A stretch of DNA of 64,000 nt from Liolophura sinensis (Eukaryota; Mollusca; Polyplacophora; Chitonida; Chitonidae). The position numbers and the translations under genes were made by a program. The notes beneath the pieces are model-generated. The model was not told the DNA's origin. It ran no database searches and saw nothing but the letters and a program-made list of their open reading frames with translations. The stretch covers positions 25,207,764 to 25,271,763 of the forward strand of contig NC_088306.1 in the NCBI RefSeq assembly GCF_032854445.1. The letters are read 5' to 3'. Positions 1 through 11,587 of the stretch are shown piece by piece (the first letter of the stretch is position 1; each line of letters opens with the position of its first letter).

Positions 1-410
1 GCCAGGCTATCAAATCTAACTAATGACATAAAGTGTGTATAAATTCCAAACATAACGTGGTCGCTGTGTTACAACTCTCTTGTTCAGACGTCTACATTTT
101 TAGTAGCGTATCAGTTGAAGACGAGTTGTTTTCGGCGCGCGCAATCTATTGGGTCGTCTATTTTAGGATTTGAATGGCATCCGCCGATCTACGCTGTGCT
201 GTTCTAAAAAAATCAGCCCACAGTCAGGCAGTTTCTAGAATCCATGCCGGAAAGTCAGGTTTCTCTGACACAAGCGCGAAACGTTTATATTATGTTTTTC
301 ACGAGAGAAAGGTGATTATATAGAATGTGAGAGAGTACTCACTCACAGACCTGATCCGCTAGACAAACTATGGACAGTCAGGTCGCTATGGCAAGCCGTT
401 TAGGTGTTTA
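1..410. other. Unannotated flank
   Basis: No repeat copy, splice-flanked open frame or RNA gene is recognisable here. Short ATG frames exist but close within a few codons. Confidence 0.5.
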
Positions 411-530
411 TTTATTTGTTGCTTAACGCCACACTCAAGAATTGCGGTCAGTTCTTTTTATGGATGGCATGTAGGGGTAAACCACTGACCTTTGGCAAGT
501 TACTGACGAACTTTCTTCATATGTAACCTA
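411..530 (-). repeat. SINE-like family 3, 3' part
   Basis: The copy opens with TTTATTTATTTGTTGCTTAA, the reverse complement of an (AAAT)n tail, followed by ACGCCACACTCAAGAA. It then has a body with ACCACTGACCTTTGGCAAG and GACGAACTTTC. The same order recurs at 11955-12145 and 31786-31935, and the body alone near 45030. The tail motif resembles that of the V-SINE-like family, but the body differs. Confidence 0.6.
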
Positions 531-966
531 GAGTTGCTTAGTTATTATTTCTATAATGATACATACGTGCTACAGATTCGCACAGATGTTCATTTTTTTT
601 GTACATGTTAAAAATGTTATTTGTGGACGGAGATATGCATAAATGATTATTATCAAGGATTACAGGCGACTTCGATGTATCGATGCATTAAAGCTCAATA
701 ATTTGTCACTTTGGCTGAATACAAAGAAAACGGATGACGCAGTGAAATGTTGAGGCACAAAAAAGCTATTTCTTTTATTGCGCTTTTACCAAAGTGGCGC
801 AATAAGTTGAAGACGGGCTGTTGTGTTTATTACCCACTCGTGAAGATAACGGTACGGTAGCTTTTCTCTGCTTCAAATTCTTTGTTAGTCCGTAAATTGC
901 ATTAAATGGTTTGAGATTTTACTCTTGGATGGCGACATGCGATCTTACTTACTGTACCCTCCTCAG

Positions 967-1051
967 GAAGAGGTCGGAGACTTAATTATGATCCTAACGC
1001 CAGAAGATTATACGGTCTCTCGTAGAGAGATTATGCGTACAGAAATTCTAG
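967..1051 (+). CDS. Possible isolated coding exon
   Basis: The block is bounded by TACTGTACCCTCCTCAG and by CTAG|GTGAGC, a good acceptor and donor. Only the frame beginning EEVGDLIMILTPEDY is open across all 85 bases; the other two contain stops. The peptide is acidic then basic (SRREIMRTEIL) and looks protein-like, but I recognise no family. It would leave in phase 1. No continuation is convincing: the acceptor at 1250 in that phase adds only about eight codons before a stop. It may be an old exon, part of a larger gene to the left, or chance. Confidence 0.28.
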
Positions 1052-2662
1052 GTGAGCTTTCATACCATTGACACATTATTACAACGTAAGTGGGTTAAAC
1101 AAAATTTATAGAAACAGAAAAATAAAATGCGTACATAATTATTTGTATACACGAAGACAACGCTGGATATATCAACTAGGTCCGCATGTCTCCAGGCGGT
1201 AAAGACAAGATCGTTCTACACTGACCCCGAAAACCTCGGTAAATTCCGCAGGGAAACTCCGTCGCCTACCCCGTCAGTAATTATAGAAACGATCCTGAAG
1301 TGGTATACAGAGGACGGTATAATAAACGATTCAACGACATATCTATTTCTGTTGACTCGCAGACCGGTTACACCAGCTTTTCGGATTAGCGGGCCGATCG
1401 ATCGTATCCGTTGCCTTGGTAACCGTTTTCGTACGTCCGAGCTGATCTCACCGGTATTTGTTTGGCAGTGTTGTTTTCTACCTGTCTGCGTGGCTTAATT
1501 TCGAAACTAGATTTGGATATCGATCCATGCCTTAAATCGTGCACGATCCGAGAAGAATGTCTGTCCCACGGGCTGCTCACGTGCTAATGTTCTAACAGAC
1601 CACACTTAACGGAATGTCTGAATACTAGTTGAAGGCCAGCGAGACCATTGCCCTGCTTAATCTGTCTTTGTCCGCTTATATCCGAACACTTTGCGCAAGG
1701 AATCCTGAAGCTCGTGGAGGTCGACACGGCGGTCACTTGTCCGGAGCGGCCGTTGCCAAGGCTCTCCATTGGGAGAGATAATCTCAATTTCGCACAGAAT
1801 TTCGATAATTACAAGCGTGACGAGCTGCAGCGCTACAGAAAAAGCGTAGCACTTTACGTAACGATTTATCGACTGAATTGTGTACAGGGGGTCGTAGCGT
1901 TCAGCTGTGTGTAGTAGGCTTCTATTCGATCATTTGTTTTCTTGACCCCAGACAAAAAATGATACTAAATAAATTAGGAGAACGGAAGACGAGGTCGCTG
2001 CTTAGCCCTTTTGCGTGTCAGTATTTTCGATTACTGTAGTCAACCCTCTTCGCCGTACGATCAAATAACATTTGTACGAAACGTCTTTTTTAGCTCCTCT
2101 TTCTTTTTCAACAATTGCTAGCGGATTATCTTTTTATAGCAAAGTGTAAAAGAGAAAAATCTTGATAACTTGCTTGCGTTGTTGGAAGCTCTTCCCTGTG
2201 CATTCGCACTTTACGACACTCAGATTTATAATATTTGGCGTATATGGATTTATTCAAACGTGTCTGAGAAGAAAGTTTATGTATAAAAAAAAATGTGGCT
2301 AAAGCATTCGTTCAGTACCATTTTCGCCTTTAATTTAACTGTTTGCTGTTTTAGCGTGATGCAGCCAGACGTAACTCTCAAGTAAAGCATGCACCTCTTT
2401 CAAAAGCAGGTGTTTTAAATACTTGAAGGGTGTTGAAAACACCAGAACAATAATGTTTTATCCCAGTACAGAGCTAGTGAAGCCACAGATAATAAATTAC
2501 ATGCACCTGTAGCGATGATGTCGTTTGTTCGCATCCATCTCTCGCTGTTTCGATTGCCACTCTTAAGACAACAGTTTTTCTTAAGACCGCCAGACTGCCT
2601 TAATACAAGTGAAATAATCCTTACTACTGCGCGTAAATCACCAATCAAATTTCTTGTTTTTA
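1052..2662. other. No supported gene
   Basis: The stretch 1190-1870 is richer in G+C than its surroundings and holds overlapping open frames on both strands (for example + 1648-1914 and - 1386-1580). They lack consistent splice junctions or recognisable motifs, so I call no gene. The remainder is AT-rich with no repeat recognised. Confidence 0.4.
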
Positions 2663-2924
2663 TTTTTGATTTGGTTGGTGTTTTACGCCATTATCAAGAA
2701 TATTTCAGTTATACAACGCCGACCAGCATTGTGGTGGGAGAAAACCGGTCCGAACCCAGGGGAAACCCACGACCACCCGGAGGTTGCTGGAAGACCTTCC
2801 CACGTACAGCACGAAAGAAAGCCATCATGAAGTGGATTTGAACTCACGGCGACCGCTTTGATGAGAGGCTGCTGGGTCATGCTCCGCGAGAGCACACTAA
2901 CCACCTCGGCCACGGAGGTTCTTC
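2663..2924 (-). mobile_element. V-SINE-like element, near full length
   Basis: Read on the minus strand it has the tRNA-like head (AGTTCAAATCC as B box), the body with a GTGGGAAGGTCTTCC block and the conserved core ending in a TGGCGTAAAAC-type tail. The (AAAT)n tail is lost and several substitutions indicate an older copy. Open frames here (for example + 2515-2841) are by-products of the element. Confidence 0.85.
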
Positions 2925-3330
2925 CAATCAAGTGAACAAATAATTACATAAACTGATGAATGATTAGACATTCTGACGTCAAAAATTATCCTTGGAATAA
3001 GCACAACTTTCTTTACAACTCACAGGTACATTGCTAACAACTGACTGGTACATTGCTAAACGTGAACGTTCCACCGCTAACTGTTCCGATCGATCAGCAT
3101 CCGGTGAATAACAGATATCAGCTCGGAGTGCAAACCGATCCGTCTTATCCACCGTATGCCGCTCCGTTCTTTTTTTCATCCGCCTCTCTCTTGAGGTCAG
3201 TTCGATATACAGTGTCAACAGAAAGCCCAACCGCAGTTTCTATATGTGACACAGAATCCCCTGGGGATTTGCCGATATGGGTTTTGTGCCTTTACGACAA
3301 CAGACCGGCTATTTCTATATATATTAATTA

Positions 3331-3603
3331 ATGACGATTGTTGGTTAGCGCGCTAGCGTAGCGAAATGACTCAGGAGCCTCTCGCCAATTCGGTCGCCGT
3401 GAGTTCAAGTTCAGCTCATTCTGGCTTCCTGTCCGGCCATACGTGGGAAGGTCTGCAGCAACTTGTGGATGGTCGTGGGTTTTCTCCGGGCCCTCCCCGG
3501 TTTCCTCCTACCATAATTCTGGCCACCGTCGTATAAGTGAAACATTCTTGAGTATGGCGTAAAACACCAATCAAATAAATAAATAAATAAATAATGATGA
3601 TTG
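3331..3603 (+). mobile_element. V-SINE-like element with target-site duplication
   Basis: A full-length copy starts at GGTTAGCGCGCTAGCG (A-box region), has B box GAGTTCAAGTTC, the conserved core, and ends in (AAAT)n. The flanks ATGACGATTG (3331-3340) and ATGATGATTG (3594-3603) match at nine of ten bases, as expected for a target-site duplication from LINE-driven retroposition. Confidence 0.88.
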
Positions 3604-4891
3604 AGATCATTTCAAATAGATCTTAGGGTGCTTAATCGGGAAGTGAGGCCTTCTGTGATTTGTCGATGGATAAACCTGTTTTCCTTCAATTGTAAACATC
3701 AGGCTCACTGAGTGTTTGTCATATTGTGTCATTCAAAAGTGCGTTTTCAAAGTCTTTTCGTATATCACAGCTAAAATATGAATATATGAATATGAATACT
3801 GACGATAAGCAAAATATGTATCAGTTGCGCTTTGAGTGGAACTGTTCACATTTTCAGGGTGGCGACTTTATTCAACACGTTGAATATTTGTCCCTATCCC
3901 CGAGTTAAACGAGGTTAGACATAATTATAAAGCAAAGTGCCAGAAATGATATATAGTATTCTTATCTAAATTTTTACAGGAAATCCGGTTCCCTACGGAC
4001 ATTCCTGGATGTCCAAAATTCCTGTGTCACAAGACGCTTATTAAAAGCATAAGAGCAAACTCTGTTATGAATAGTTGCCATTTTAGACTTTTTACAATTA
4101 TGCCAGGATTGTCGGTATCCGGCTTTTTTATTGTACAGTACAAGACTTGTGTACGTTAGTTTTTCCAAGATGGCTGTTATTGACATCAGATTCGCTATTT
4201 TACGCACCAAAAGGGGCATGTGGCGTTACCAGGAGCAACTGAGCAGTCGCGAATGTATGCGTGTGTACACGCAGATAAGAAGTGGTTCGGAGCAACAGAG
4301 TTTCCAGTGGGTCAACCTTGGTTATTCAAGTCAATGTTATGTAAACACAGCCGCTCGTGTAAGCTCTTTAGCGGTTCGTTTTCTACACCCGTTATCTAGC
4401 CCGAGTTAACGCTGGATGGAGTTTTGTCGTGTAGTCTATGACCTGCTAAAAAATTCCACGCTCTGCAAAGACAGCTTACGTTAAACAATAAGACGCCGGA
4501 CTTTAATGGATAAGTAACAAAGTTGGTATTTACTCTCACGCTGTGCTTAAATTTGACACTAACTACATGTTGTTAAGTGGAATCTTCACCAGTTATGAGC
4601 AGCTGTGTATATCTACCACTGATAGTTGTGGGCCTACGCGATAAATGGTGTGTAGGTGTTTGCAGGAAGCCGGGGAAGTGTGGGGGGGAGTGATGGTGGA
4701 TTGGATGTAAAAATGTTAAGCTGTGTGTAGGTTGGCTGCATGGGGTTGAATGTAATGGTGGGAGAAAACATCGTACAAAACCAAAACCCACAACAAAATG
4801 GTTAATATATGCATCCCAGAAAACGACCAAGGCTTTTATATAGGGCGTCTTGTCTTGTAGCATTGTTTTAATGTTATGTTTCATGTCATGT
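3604..4891. other. No supported feature
   Basis: AT-rich sequence with short frames on both strands and no repeat or splice-bounded exon that I can support. A GT-rich stretch at 4620-4790 is low-complexity and not tandem. Confidence 0.45.
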
Positions 4892-5159
4892 TTTAATGTT
4901 ATGTTTTAATTTATTTATTTATTTATTTCACTTATACGACGGTGAGCAGTCGCATTATGGTAGGAGGAAACCGAGCAGTGCCCAGGGGGAAACCCATGAC
5001 CATCCGCAGGTTACTGATAGACCTTCTCACGTACGGCTGGAGAAGAAGCTAGCATTGGCTGGATTTGAACTCACAGCAACCGCATGGGAGAGAGACTCCT
5101 GGGACATTGCGCCCGGCTGGCGTGCTGACCCCTTCGGCTCTCTCATTGTTTAATGTTAT
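4892..5159 (-). mobile_element. V-SINE-like element with candidate duplication
   Basis: A minus-strand copy with long (TTTA)n start, conserved core and tRNA-like head (B box seen as TTTGAACTCACAGCAACCGC). The CGTACTCAAGAAT part of the tail is deleted. TTTAATGTTAT occurs at both 4892-4902 and 5149-5159. It fits an 11-bp target-site duplication, although the local sequence is itself repetitive. Confidence 0.82.
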
Positions 5160-5465
5160 TGTATGTTAAATGTGATGACAACACAGCATTTCCAGTAATT
5201 TTAGACCAGTGACATCTAATAAATTGAAAGTAACATCAATGCATTTTTTTACCTAATTCAGCTTAAGCATGGTGCTAGGGGACGTGTAATTTGCTATTAT
5301 TTATGCATTTACATGAACAATTACATAAACCACTAACTGAGGTAAATTGGCAAGAGGCCGTATTTCACCGGTTACGTGTGACCATTTGCCAGCTATCACT
5401 CTGCTGTGGTGGCTGCTCTGGTTTTTCTCTCTGAGTGTACATCTAAATTATACTGTACCAAATTC
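5160..5465 (+). repeat. REP-B, most complete + copy
   Basis: An unclassified interspersed repeat of about 300 bp. In this orientation it runs from TGTGATGACAACACAGCATT through TTACATGAACAATTACATAA and CTGAGGTAAATTGGCAAGAG to CAGCTATCACTCTGCTG and a CTGGTTTTTCTCTCTG end. Diverged copies occur on both strands elsewhere. No terminal inverted repeats, pol III boxes or coding frame are evident, so its class is unknown. Confidence 0.75.
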
Positions 5466-7963
5466 AAGGTGCCATCATGGTAAGTTTAGGTTACTTCACG
5501 AATGAAACTGTTGAAAGGCTTTTTAATGTTAATATGGTTACCTGCAGAAGCACGACCGATTTGGTGCGTACATCTGCTCCATTTTAATTGGGCAAGCGCT
5601 TATAACTGGGTTCTTCTGCTGTCAAAGGTCTGCCAGCTATAACACGATGTCGCAATCAACGTTCAACTCATCATCTGGTTTCACCACCATGTGCCATCTA
5701 CGCGTTCTTCAAATCAATGCAAACACTGTGTAGAGAAACAACACGCGGTTTTTCTACAACTAGTGCTTGAATGGACACAGAATCGACGCTGACTGGCCGA
5801 CAGTTGAGATAGGGTTTCCTGGGTTCAAGCTTGCAGCCTTGTACCATATCTAAATTTCAGCTTAGGTAAGGCATAGCTTGGACTTGCATGTTTCTTACAC
5901 CACCCATTCAGAAACCATTCTGTATTCTTTTGATACTAGAGGTACATCACGGTGGTTGATTGGTCTATGTTTGCGGCCATACAATCGGTGAACTGAGTAT
6001 CAAACATGGTGTCACTGACACTGGATTTCAAATGTTTCCACTTTGAGGCATGCTGGAGGCATGAAATGGCGTTCACTGAGCATCGTTTCGACGACATCAT
6101 AACTGCGCCTGCTTGTAGCAAAGAAGCAAGATATTTACAGCTCTCCATCACTGGGATGCCATCCCAAAGACATTATATGACATGTCACAATCTACTGTCA
6201 CCGGACTGAACAGTACGACATGTCCCCTTGGGATGAGTACATGTGCACGAAGCGCATGTGTATTGACCACTGTGCCTATCTTCCGGATCAGAAACAAAGT
6301 TTACGGGTCTCAAACAAGCTAGCGTTGAGCGACCAACTGTTTTCCAGAAATCTCTCGCGCGTGCTTCGAAGCACCTCTCCTTAGTGTAAGGTTATTCAAA
6401 ATTTCAGGCCGTAATTCTACATTAACACCTAGACTTACCTTGAAGCAACGCACCGATATTCATTCTGTACTTTCCTTATAACTTTCCTTATGATGGAATC
6501 AGATCTTTAGCAACAAACTAACTTATATCGTGTTCTCATTAGCCAGCCTTGCATCTTGTCATATCGGTACATATATGCATGTCCGTATGTACATTTAACT
6601 ATAACGGGATAGAGCAAATCCACGCGGACTTTATTCCCGCCTTGCAATCCTTTAAAAATTTGTTCATAATCATAAACGTTTATACTTATATCTTCTTTAT
6701 TATATCTTTGTATACATCTGTATTCTGACTGTTGGTGAACAAACAAACACACAAGGTGCACGATTTTGCTTTCTTTAAATCGGGACGTCTGGGTTATGCA
6801 ACTTCACAAAAATAAAAAGTTATGTTTTTTAAATTTTAAGTGGGATACTTTGTCGATGCATATATACATTTGGTCTAGCGTTGCCTTTTCTTTTAAGGGT
6901 CGCCCTTATAAAAAATGGTAAATGTACAATATGAAAAAGTACTAATGTATTGAAGTTTGACGTCATAGGCTTCTGGTAATTGACCACGGTCGTTGCTGTA
7001 CAAAGTGCGATCGGATATTGATCTAATGCTGATAATCTCCACTGACTGCTCTGATCGACCCCGTCTTACGCAGTACTTATCTCCCAGATCCGTAATAACG
7101 AATGTCATAGCTACACACTATATGCCAGACAGTTCTCATCAATAGTTTATAACTCACTGAGACACGGTAGTACTTTTGGAGCTGTTATTGGACAGTAATA
7201 AGACATGGTGACGAGATTGCAATGTGGGTACGCCATCATTTATCCAAGTTATTTATGTATCCAATACGTAATCATAAAAGATAGAAATCCCAATGTTTTT
7301 TTTTTTCTTTCTTTCATTTGGTTTGATATGTTAGCGTAGCATTGTTACTTGACCGATTAACTTTTTGCGTTATTGTTTTGTCATTTTATGGTATTGTTGA
7401 TTGAGAATGTCGCCAAGACACTGTTCTGGGAGTCCAGAATTTTGAAAATTGCAGTGGTTAAAATGGAGACGGGAGTCTTAAGACTGAGAAGATGGCCAGA
7501 GCAACCATTTTATGAATCTAGAATTTAAAAAAAAATGGCAGTGGTTGGACTTGAGACTGGAATCTGTTGATTACAAAACGATTAGTTAAGTGTTAAAATT
7601 ATTTGCGATATTTAAAAGAATGAACCTATATAATTATTGTCATCAAAGTAGACTCCCAATCCTTTAGAACGACACCGATAGACCAGTCGTCTGACACAAT
7701 GTGGATTCAGCGGTGGTAAACAGAACAGGCATCAGGTTTCCTGAGCGCTTTGAAGCTGATATTAATCAATATTTTGCACCATTTCTTCATTACAATACGT
7801 CTTCCTACGTAACAGAAATACGATTACCCCACACCTGGTGAGAACAGTAGATCATTTCGAGTTACCTTCCGTTCCAAGAGTTATTACTGTGCTGACATTT
7901 ACATGCAGAATGAAACCCTAAATAAGCTAAATTGATAACAGGCATTGTGACAGACACAGTTCC
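5466..7963. other. No supported feature
   Basis: Nearly 2.5 kb without a recognised repeat or gene. A minus-strand GT donor context at 6434 (CAAG|GTAAGTC) is good but lacks a convincing upstream acceptor. Open frames at 5936-6209 on both strands have no family resemblance. Confidence 0.45.
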
Positions 7964-8620
7964 ATGGACTACAATGTGCTAAATGGCACGTGCTCACATA
8001 TATCCCCTGACGACAGTGTGCTCAATGCAATCTGTTCACACATAAACAGGTACGACAGTGTGCTCAAGGCAATCTGCTCACACATAAACAGGTACGACAG
8101 TGTGCCCAATGCAATCTGTTCACACATAAACAGGTACGACAGTGTGCTCAATGCAATCTGTTCACCCATAAACAGGTACGACAGTGTGCTAAATGGAATC
8201 TGCTCACACATAAACAGGTACGACAGTGTGCTCAATGCAATCTGTTCACACATAAACAGGTACGACAGTGTGCTAAATGCAATTTACTCACACATAAACA
8301 GGTACGACAGTGTGCTAAATGCAATCTGCTTGCACATAAACAGGTACGACGATGTGCCAAATAGAATCTGTTCACACATAAACAGGTGCGACAATGTACT
8401 AAATGCAATCTGCTCACACATAAACAGATACGACAATGTGCTAAATGCAATCTGCTTACACATAAACAGGTACGAGAGTGTGCTAAGTGCAATCTGCTCG
8501 CACATAAACATGTACGACAGTGTGCTAAATGCAATTTACTCACACATAAACAGGTACAACAGCATGCTAAATGCAATCTGCTTGCACATAAACAGGTACG
8601 ACAGCTGGCATCTGGCATAA
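7964..8620 (+). repeat. 42-bp minisatellite, about 15 units
   Basis: The unit is 42 bases, containing CACATAAACAGGTACGACAG followed by TGTGCTCAATGCAATCTG. About 15 copies follow each other without insertion or deletion. Since 42 is a multiple of three and the unit lacks stops, it is open in several frames on both strands. The longest (7964-8620, 218 codons) gives a 14-residue period, NAICSHINRYDSVL. There is no signal peptide, no known repeat-protein fold I recognise and no splice site. Confidence 0.93.
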
Positions 8621-8640
8621 AGCAAATGGTGACATCGAGT

Positions 8641-8870
8641 GAGTGAGTGCTTGGGGCTTAACGCCGTACTTAAGAATTTTTCAGTCATAGAAAGGAGTCC
8701 TTAGAGTGCATGCAATATGCCTCCTTGTTCAGGATTTCCACCGCTCTTTCATCTAGTGCTGCTTCACTGAGACGTCTCACCGAAGACGTCTCAGTGAGCC
8801 ACCCGCCCGAGCCATTATACTGATACGGGTCAACCAGTCGTTGCACTGCCCCTTAATGCTGAAGGCTAAC
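8641..8870 (-). mobile_element. SINE2 3' part, between the two 42-bp arrays
   Basis: It matches the minus strand of the SINE2 copies at 32170 and 40422: GAGTGAGTGCTTGGGGCTTA with a TTAACGCCGTACTTAAG tail, then the CAGTCATA and ATGCCTCCTTG parts and GGTCAACCAGTCGTTGCACT. It contains a perfect 14-bp palindrome (8764-8777 with 8784-8797). Confidence 0.75.
8764..8797. repeat. Perfect 14-bp hairpin, 6-base loop
   Basis: TCACTGAGACGTCT (8764-8777) pairs with AGACGTCTCAGTGA (8784-8797) around loop CACCGA. It lies in the SINE2 copy; the + copy at 32170 has only one arm (AAGTCGTCTCAGGGAAGCAG), so the palindrome is private to this copy. Confidence 0.85.
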
Positions 8871-8884
8871 AGAATAAGCATACA

Positions 8885-9370
8885 TGCGGTGACAGCTGTG
8901 TGTTAATTGGTATCTGGTCTCATACATGTGGCGACAACAGTGTGCTAATTGCTATCGGGTCACATACATGTTACGGCAACAGTGTGCTAATTGCTATCTT
9001 GTCACATACATGTTGCGGCAACAGTGTGCTAATTGCTATCTGGTCACATACATGTTGCGGCAACAGTGTGCTAATTGCTATCTGGTCACATACATGTTGC
9101 GGCAACAGTGTGCTAATTGCTATCTGGTCACATACATGTGACGGCAACAGTGTGCTAATTGCTATCTGGTCACATACATGTTGCGGCAACAGTGTCTAAT
9201 TGCTATTGGGTCACATACATGTTGCGGCAACAGTGTGCTAATTGCTATCTGGTCACATACATGCTGCGGCAACAGTGTGCTAATTGCTATCTGGTCACAT
9301 ACATGTGACGGCAACAGTGTGCTAATTGCTATCTGGTTACATAATGATACATGTGGCAACAACAGTGTGA
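8885..9370 (+). repeat. Second, related 42-bp minisatellite, about 11 units
   Basis: The unit contains GTCACATACATGTTGCGGCA then ACAGTGTGCTAATTGCTATC TG, again 42 bases. It shares CAGTGTGCTAA, TGC and ATCTGxTCACA positions with the array at 7964, so the two probably descend from one unit. A one-base deletion near 9193 shifts the frame, so the periodic frame (VLIAIWSHTCCGNS) is not maintained and coding is unlikely. Confidence 0.92.
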
Positions 9371-9374
9371 TAAC

Positions 9375-9450
9375 TGAACTCGGAACGACCGCAATTGTGA
9401 GAGGCTCTGTGTCATTTTGCCGCGAGGGCGCGCTAACAACCTCGGCCACG
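9375..9450 (-). mobile_element. V-SINE-like head fragment
   Basis: GAGAGGCTCTGTGTCATTTT, then GCTAACAACCTCGGCCACGG, is the reverse complement of the tRNA-like head of the V-SINE-like family. It abuts the end of the 42-bp array. Confidence 0.7.
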
Positions 9451-10744
9451 GATGCCCTCTGCTCACTTACTATCATGATTTGACATACACTGTGATAATA
9501 CACACTCAGTCCTTTTATATTACTGCTTTTACATGTACAAAACCCATGTCCAGGTTTTTGAAGTACGTCAGTATAAGGATGCGATATAAGTGTCCACAGC
9601 ACATGTTGATTACATTATATACCGCTTATCGTGCCTATAACACCTCGGGTATCGTCCCTGAATCGCGGTCTGTATAATCCCTTAGGCATTCTGCCAATAA
9701 TTCTCCACTCTGATCCCACGACGGTCCTAAACAAACGAGTAGTCGGTAAACAGGAGGACAGATTTTCGCCTACACTAAAGTGTACATGCGTGAAATAAAA
9801 CATGTCCATATATCAATATGTTTTTACAGCTGGTGATCCCGGGGTCAGTCGGACGTGCACGACAGGAGCTCCGTCAGGACATACATAAGCGGTCTCATTA
9901 TAGCCACCGGTCACTTCCAGTACAAGATATTAAAGCAAAACACGGCTTTAATATCTAGCTCTATAATTCAAGGAAACACATACACAGTTTTATGTCAGTA
10001 TTTTTTTTATGTTTTTTGTTTTGTTTTTTTTTTTTGTTTTGTTTTGTTTTTTTTTGTTTGTTTTGTTTTCCGTTTTCACCACAAAGAATGTTTACCCAGA
10101 GGGGATCATGTAAATATCAGACCATATATCAAGACCGTATATCCTCCAAGTTCAAATTTACAGTTAAAATAATAGAATTTGCCTGGCGTTGCGAGGATTT
10201 ACTTTTCGAAGAACCCATAGCTATCAAGGGCATGGCATAAAGGTCTATAAAAACAGATTTTTAAAAAGTAAGAACTCACCTTAGTGCAACTTTTAAAAGT
10301 AATTTCATTGAATGGCAGCACTCTGTAATAAGTAAACACAAAATTTTAGTTGGAATGAGTGTGTCGTATACGTTTCATGACTTTTCATAACTTAATAAAC
10401 ACTGAAAAGCATGTATTGACCTGAAATTAATAATCGAACTTTCCTTCCTAACGGTTTACCTCAAACTTACCTGAGGAACATCTCGTCTAAGGCAAATAAG
10501 CATATTAAAATATATCGTGACATCAGCATTGCCTGTGCTGCCTACGCACAACGCTTTGTTGTTGTTGTTTTTTCTTGTTGTCGAATACAACAATAACACT
10601 ACACTTCATTCAGCAAGTGCAATGTCGACCACATGAACGGTTCTAGAGAAAAACGGTTGACACACATACGTACAGAGATTCCTTTTGTATAGTTAGATAT
10701 GGTCGTCGTTCAAAGCGATACCCTAGGTTTCTTGGACGCTGTAT
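9451..10744. other. No gene; T-rich tract
   Basis: No repeat family recognised apart from a T-rich (TTTTG) tract at 9998-10072. Two minus-strand donor-like contexts, TCAG|GTAAGTTTG near 10457 and AAG|GTGAGT near 10276, lack convincing exons upstream. Confidence 0.4.
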
Positions 10745-10900
10745 ATATTTATTTGACTAGAATTTTACGCCGTGATCAAAATATTTTCTTTCATACGACG
10801 GCAGCCAGCATTGTTGTCGGAGAAACCGGGCAAAACCCGGCGGAAACCCACGACCATCCGCGGGCTGCTGACAGACCTTGTGCGTGTAAGGCTGTGCAAA
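10745..10900 (-). mobile_element. V-SINE-like element, head missing
   Basis: Starts TTTATTTGACTAGAATTTTA, then the conserved core (CATACGACGGCAGCCAGCAT) and the GACCATCCGCGGG block. Homology fades at about 10900, before the tRNA-like head. Confidence 0.8.
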
Positions 10901-11344
10901 CGACCACACGATTATTTTCACAAAGGCCCCTTGAACAATCTACAAAAATCCCTGTCAAGATCTGGGATTACCTTGAAGTTGGTCAGAAAAATAGCATAGC
11001 GTGTAATACTGATTGATGGAAGTGTACGTATTGACTCTTCTAAGGCAATCGTATAAGCATGAGAATCAATACTGCCTGTCTCTCTACAAGCCGGTCACGT
11101 TAGCACCGATGCAGAGACGATTAGATGAAAGAAATGAGTCTGCTAAGGGCTGTAACAACCAAGTCTCAAGCAAACAAATAAACAAGCTATGCATAGAGTT
11201 CGCCAGTACCAAACCACCATGTCGCTCATAACATACATCAGACAGACAAAGCACTATATGAGAAGTCAAAACAACTATAAAACTGGAAAAACAATCATGT
11301 TGACTCATGCATGTTAAAACGAGCGGCCATACTGCATATTTACA

Positions 11345-11585
11345 AAAATTGTTAAGTACGACGTTAAACCCCTAAGCATACACTTACATACCTATAGGGA
11401 CTATTACAGATTTCAGACCAACATTCACCTAATGATCACACCCAGGGCTGGGTCATAACAAAGACTTTAAAAATGGTACCTGCTGAGGCCCAGCTTAGCG
11501 CTCAGTGTTGAGAGATTAGAGCAAGGAAACAGAACTGGTTAGTCCAGTGTTATTATAATGTGAGTGAGTGAGGTGTCTTAATATT
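11345..11585 (+). mobile_element. SINE2 fragments
   Basis: A SINE2 tail (AAATTGTTAAGTACGACGTT AAAC) sits at 11345-11390. A 5'-side piece follows at 11440-11585, with GACTTTAAAAATGGTACCTG and GAGCAAGGAAACAGAACTGG. They are two separate partial copies; the second is cut short at the V-SINE-like insertion that begins near 11588. Confidence 0.65.
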
Positions 11586-11587
11586 TT

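Noticed and set aside
1386-1914. Overlapping frames in a GC-richer stretch
   Set aside because: Frames compete on both strands, no consistent exon chain could be built from 967-1051, and no motif is recognised.
2515-2931. Frames of 82-108 codons on both strands
   Set aside because: Largely V-SINE-like sequence; the same frame patterns recur at other copies such as 11614-11853 and 58294-58555.
7969-8646. Several long overlapping frames on both strands (up to 218 codons)
   Set aside because: They follow from a 42-base unit without stops, so every phase stays open; there is no other coding evidence.
8900-9602. Frames of 72-146 codons over the second 42-bp array
   Set aside because: By-products of the array, broken in phase by a one-base deletion near 9193.
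9855-10240. Phe-rich frames that look like a membrane segment
   Set aside because: Encoded by the T-rich low-complexity tract at 9998-10072.
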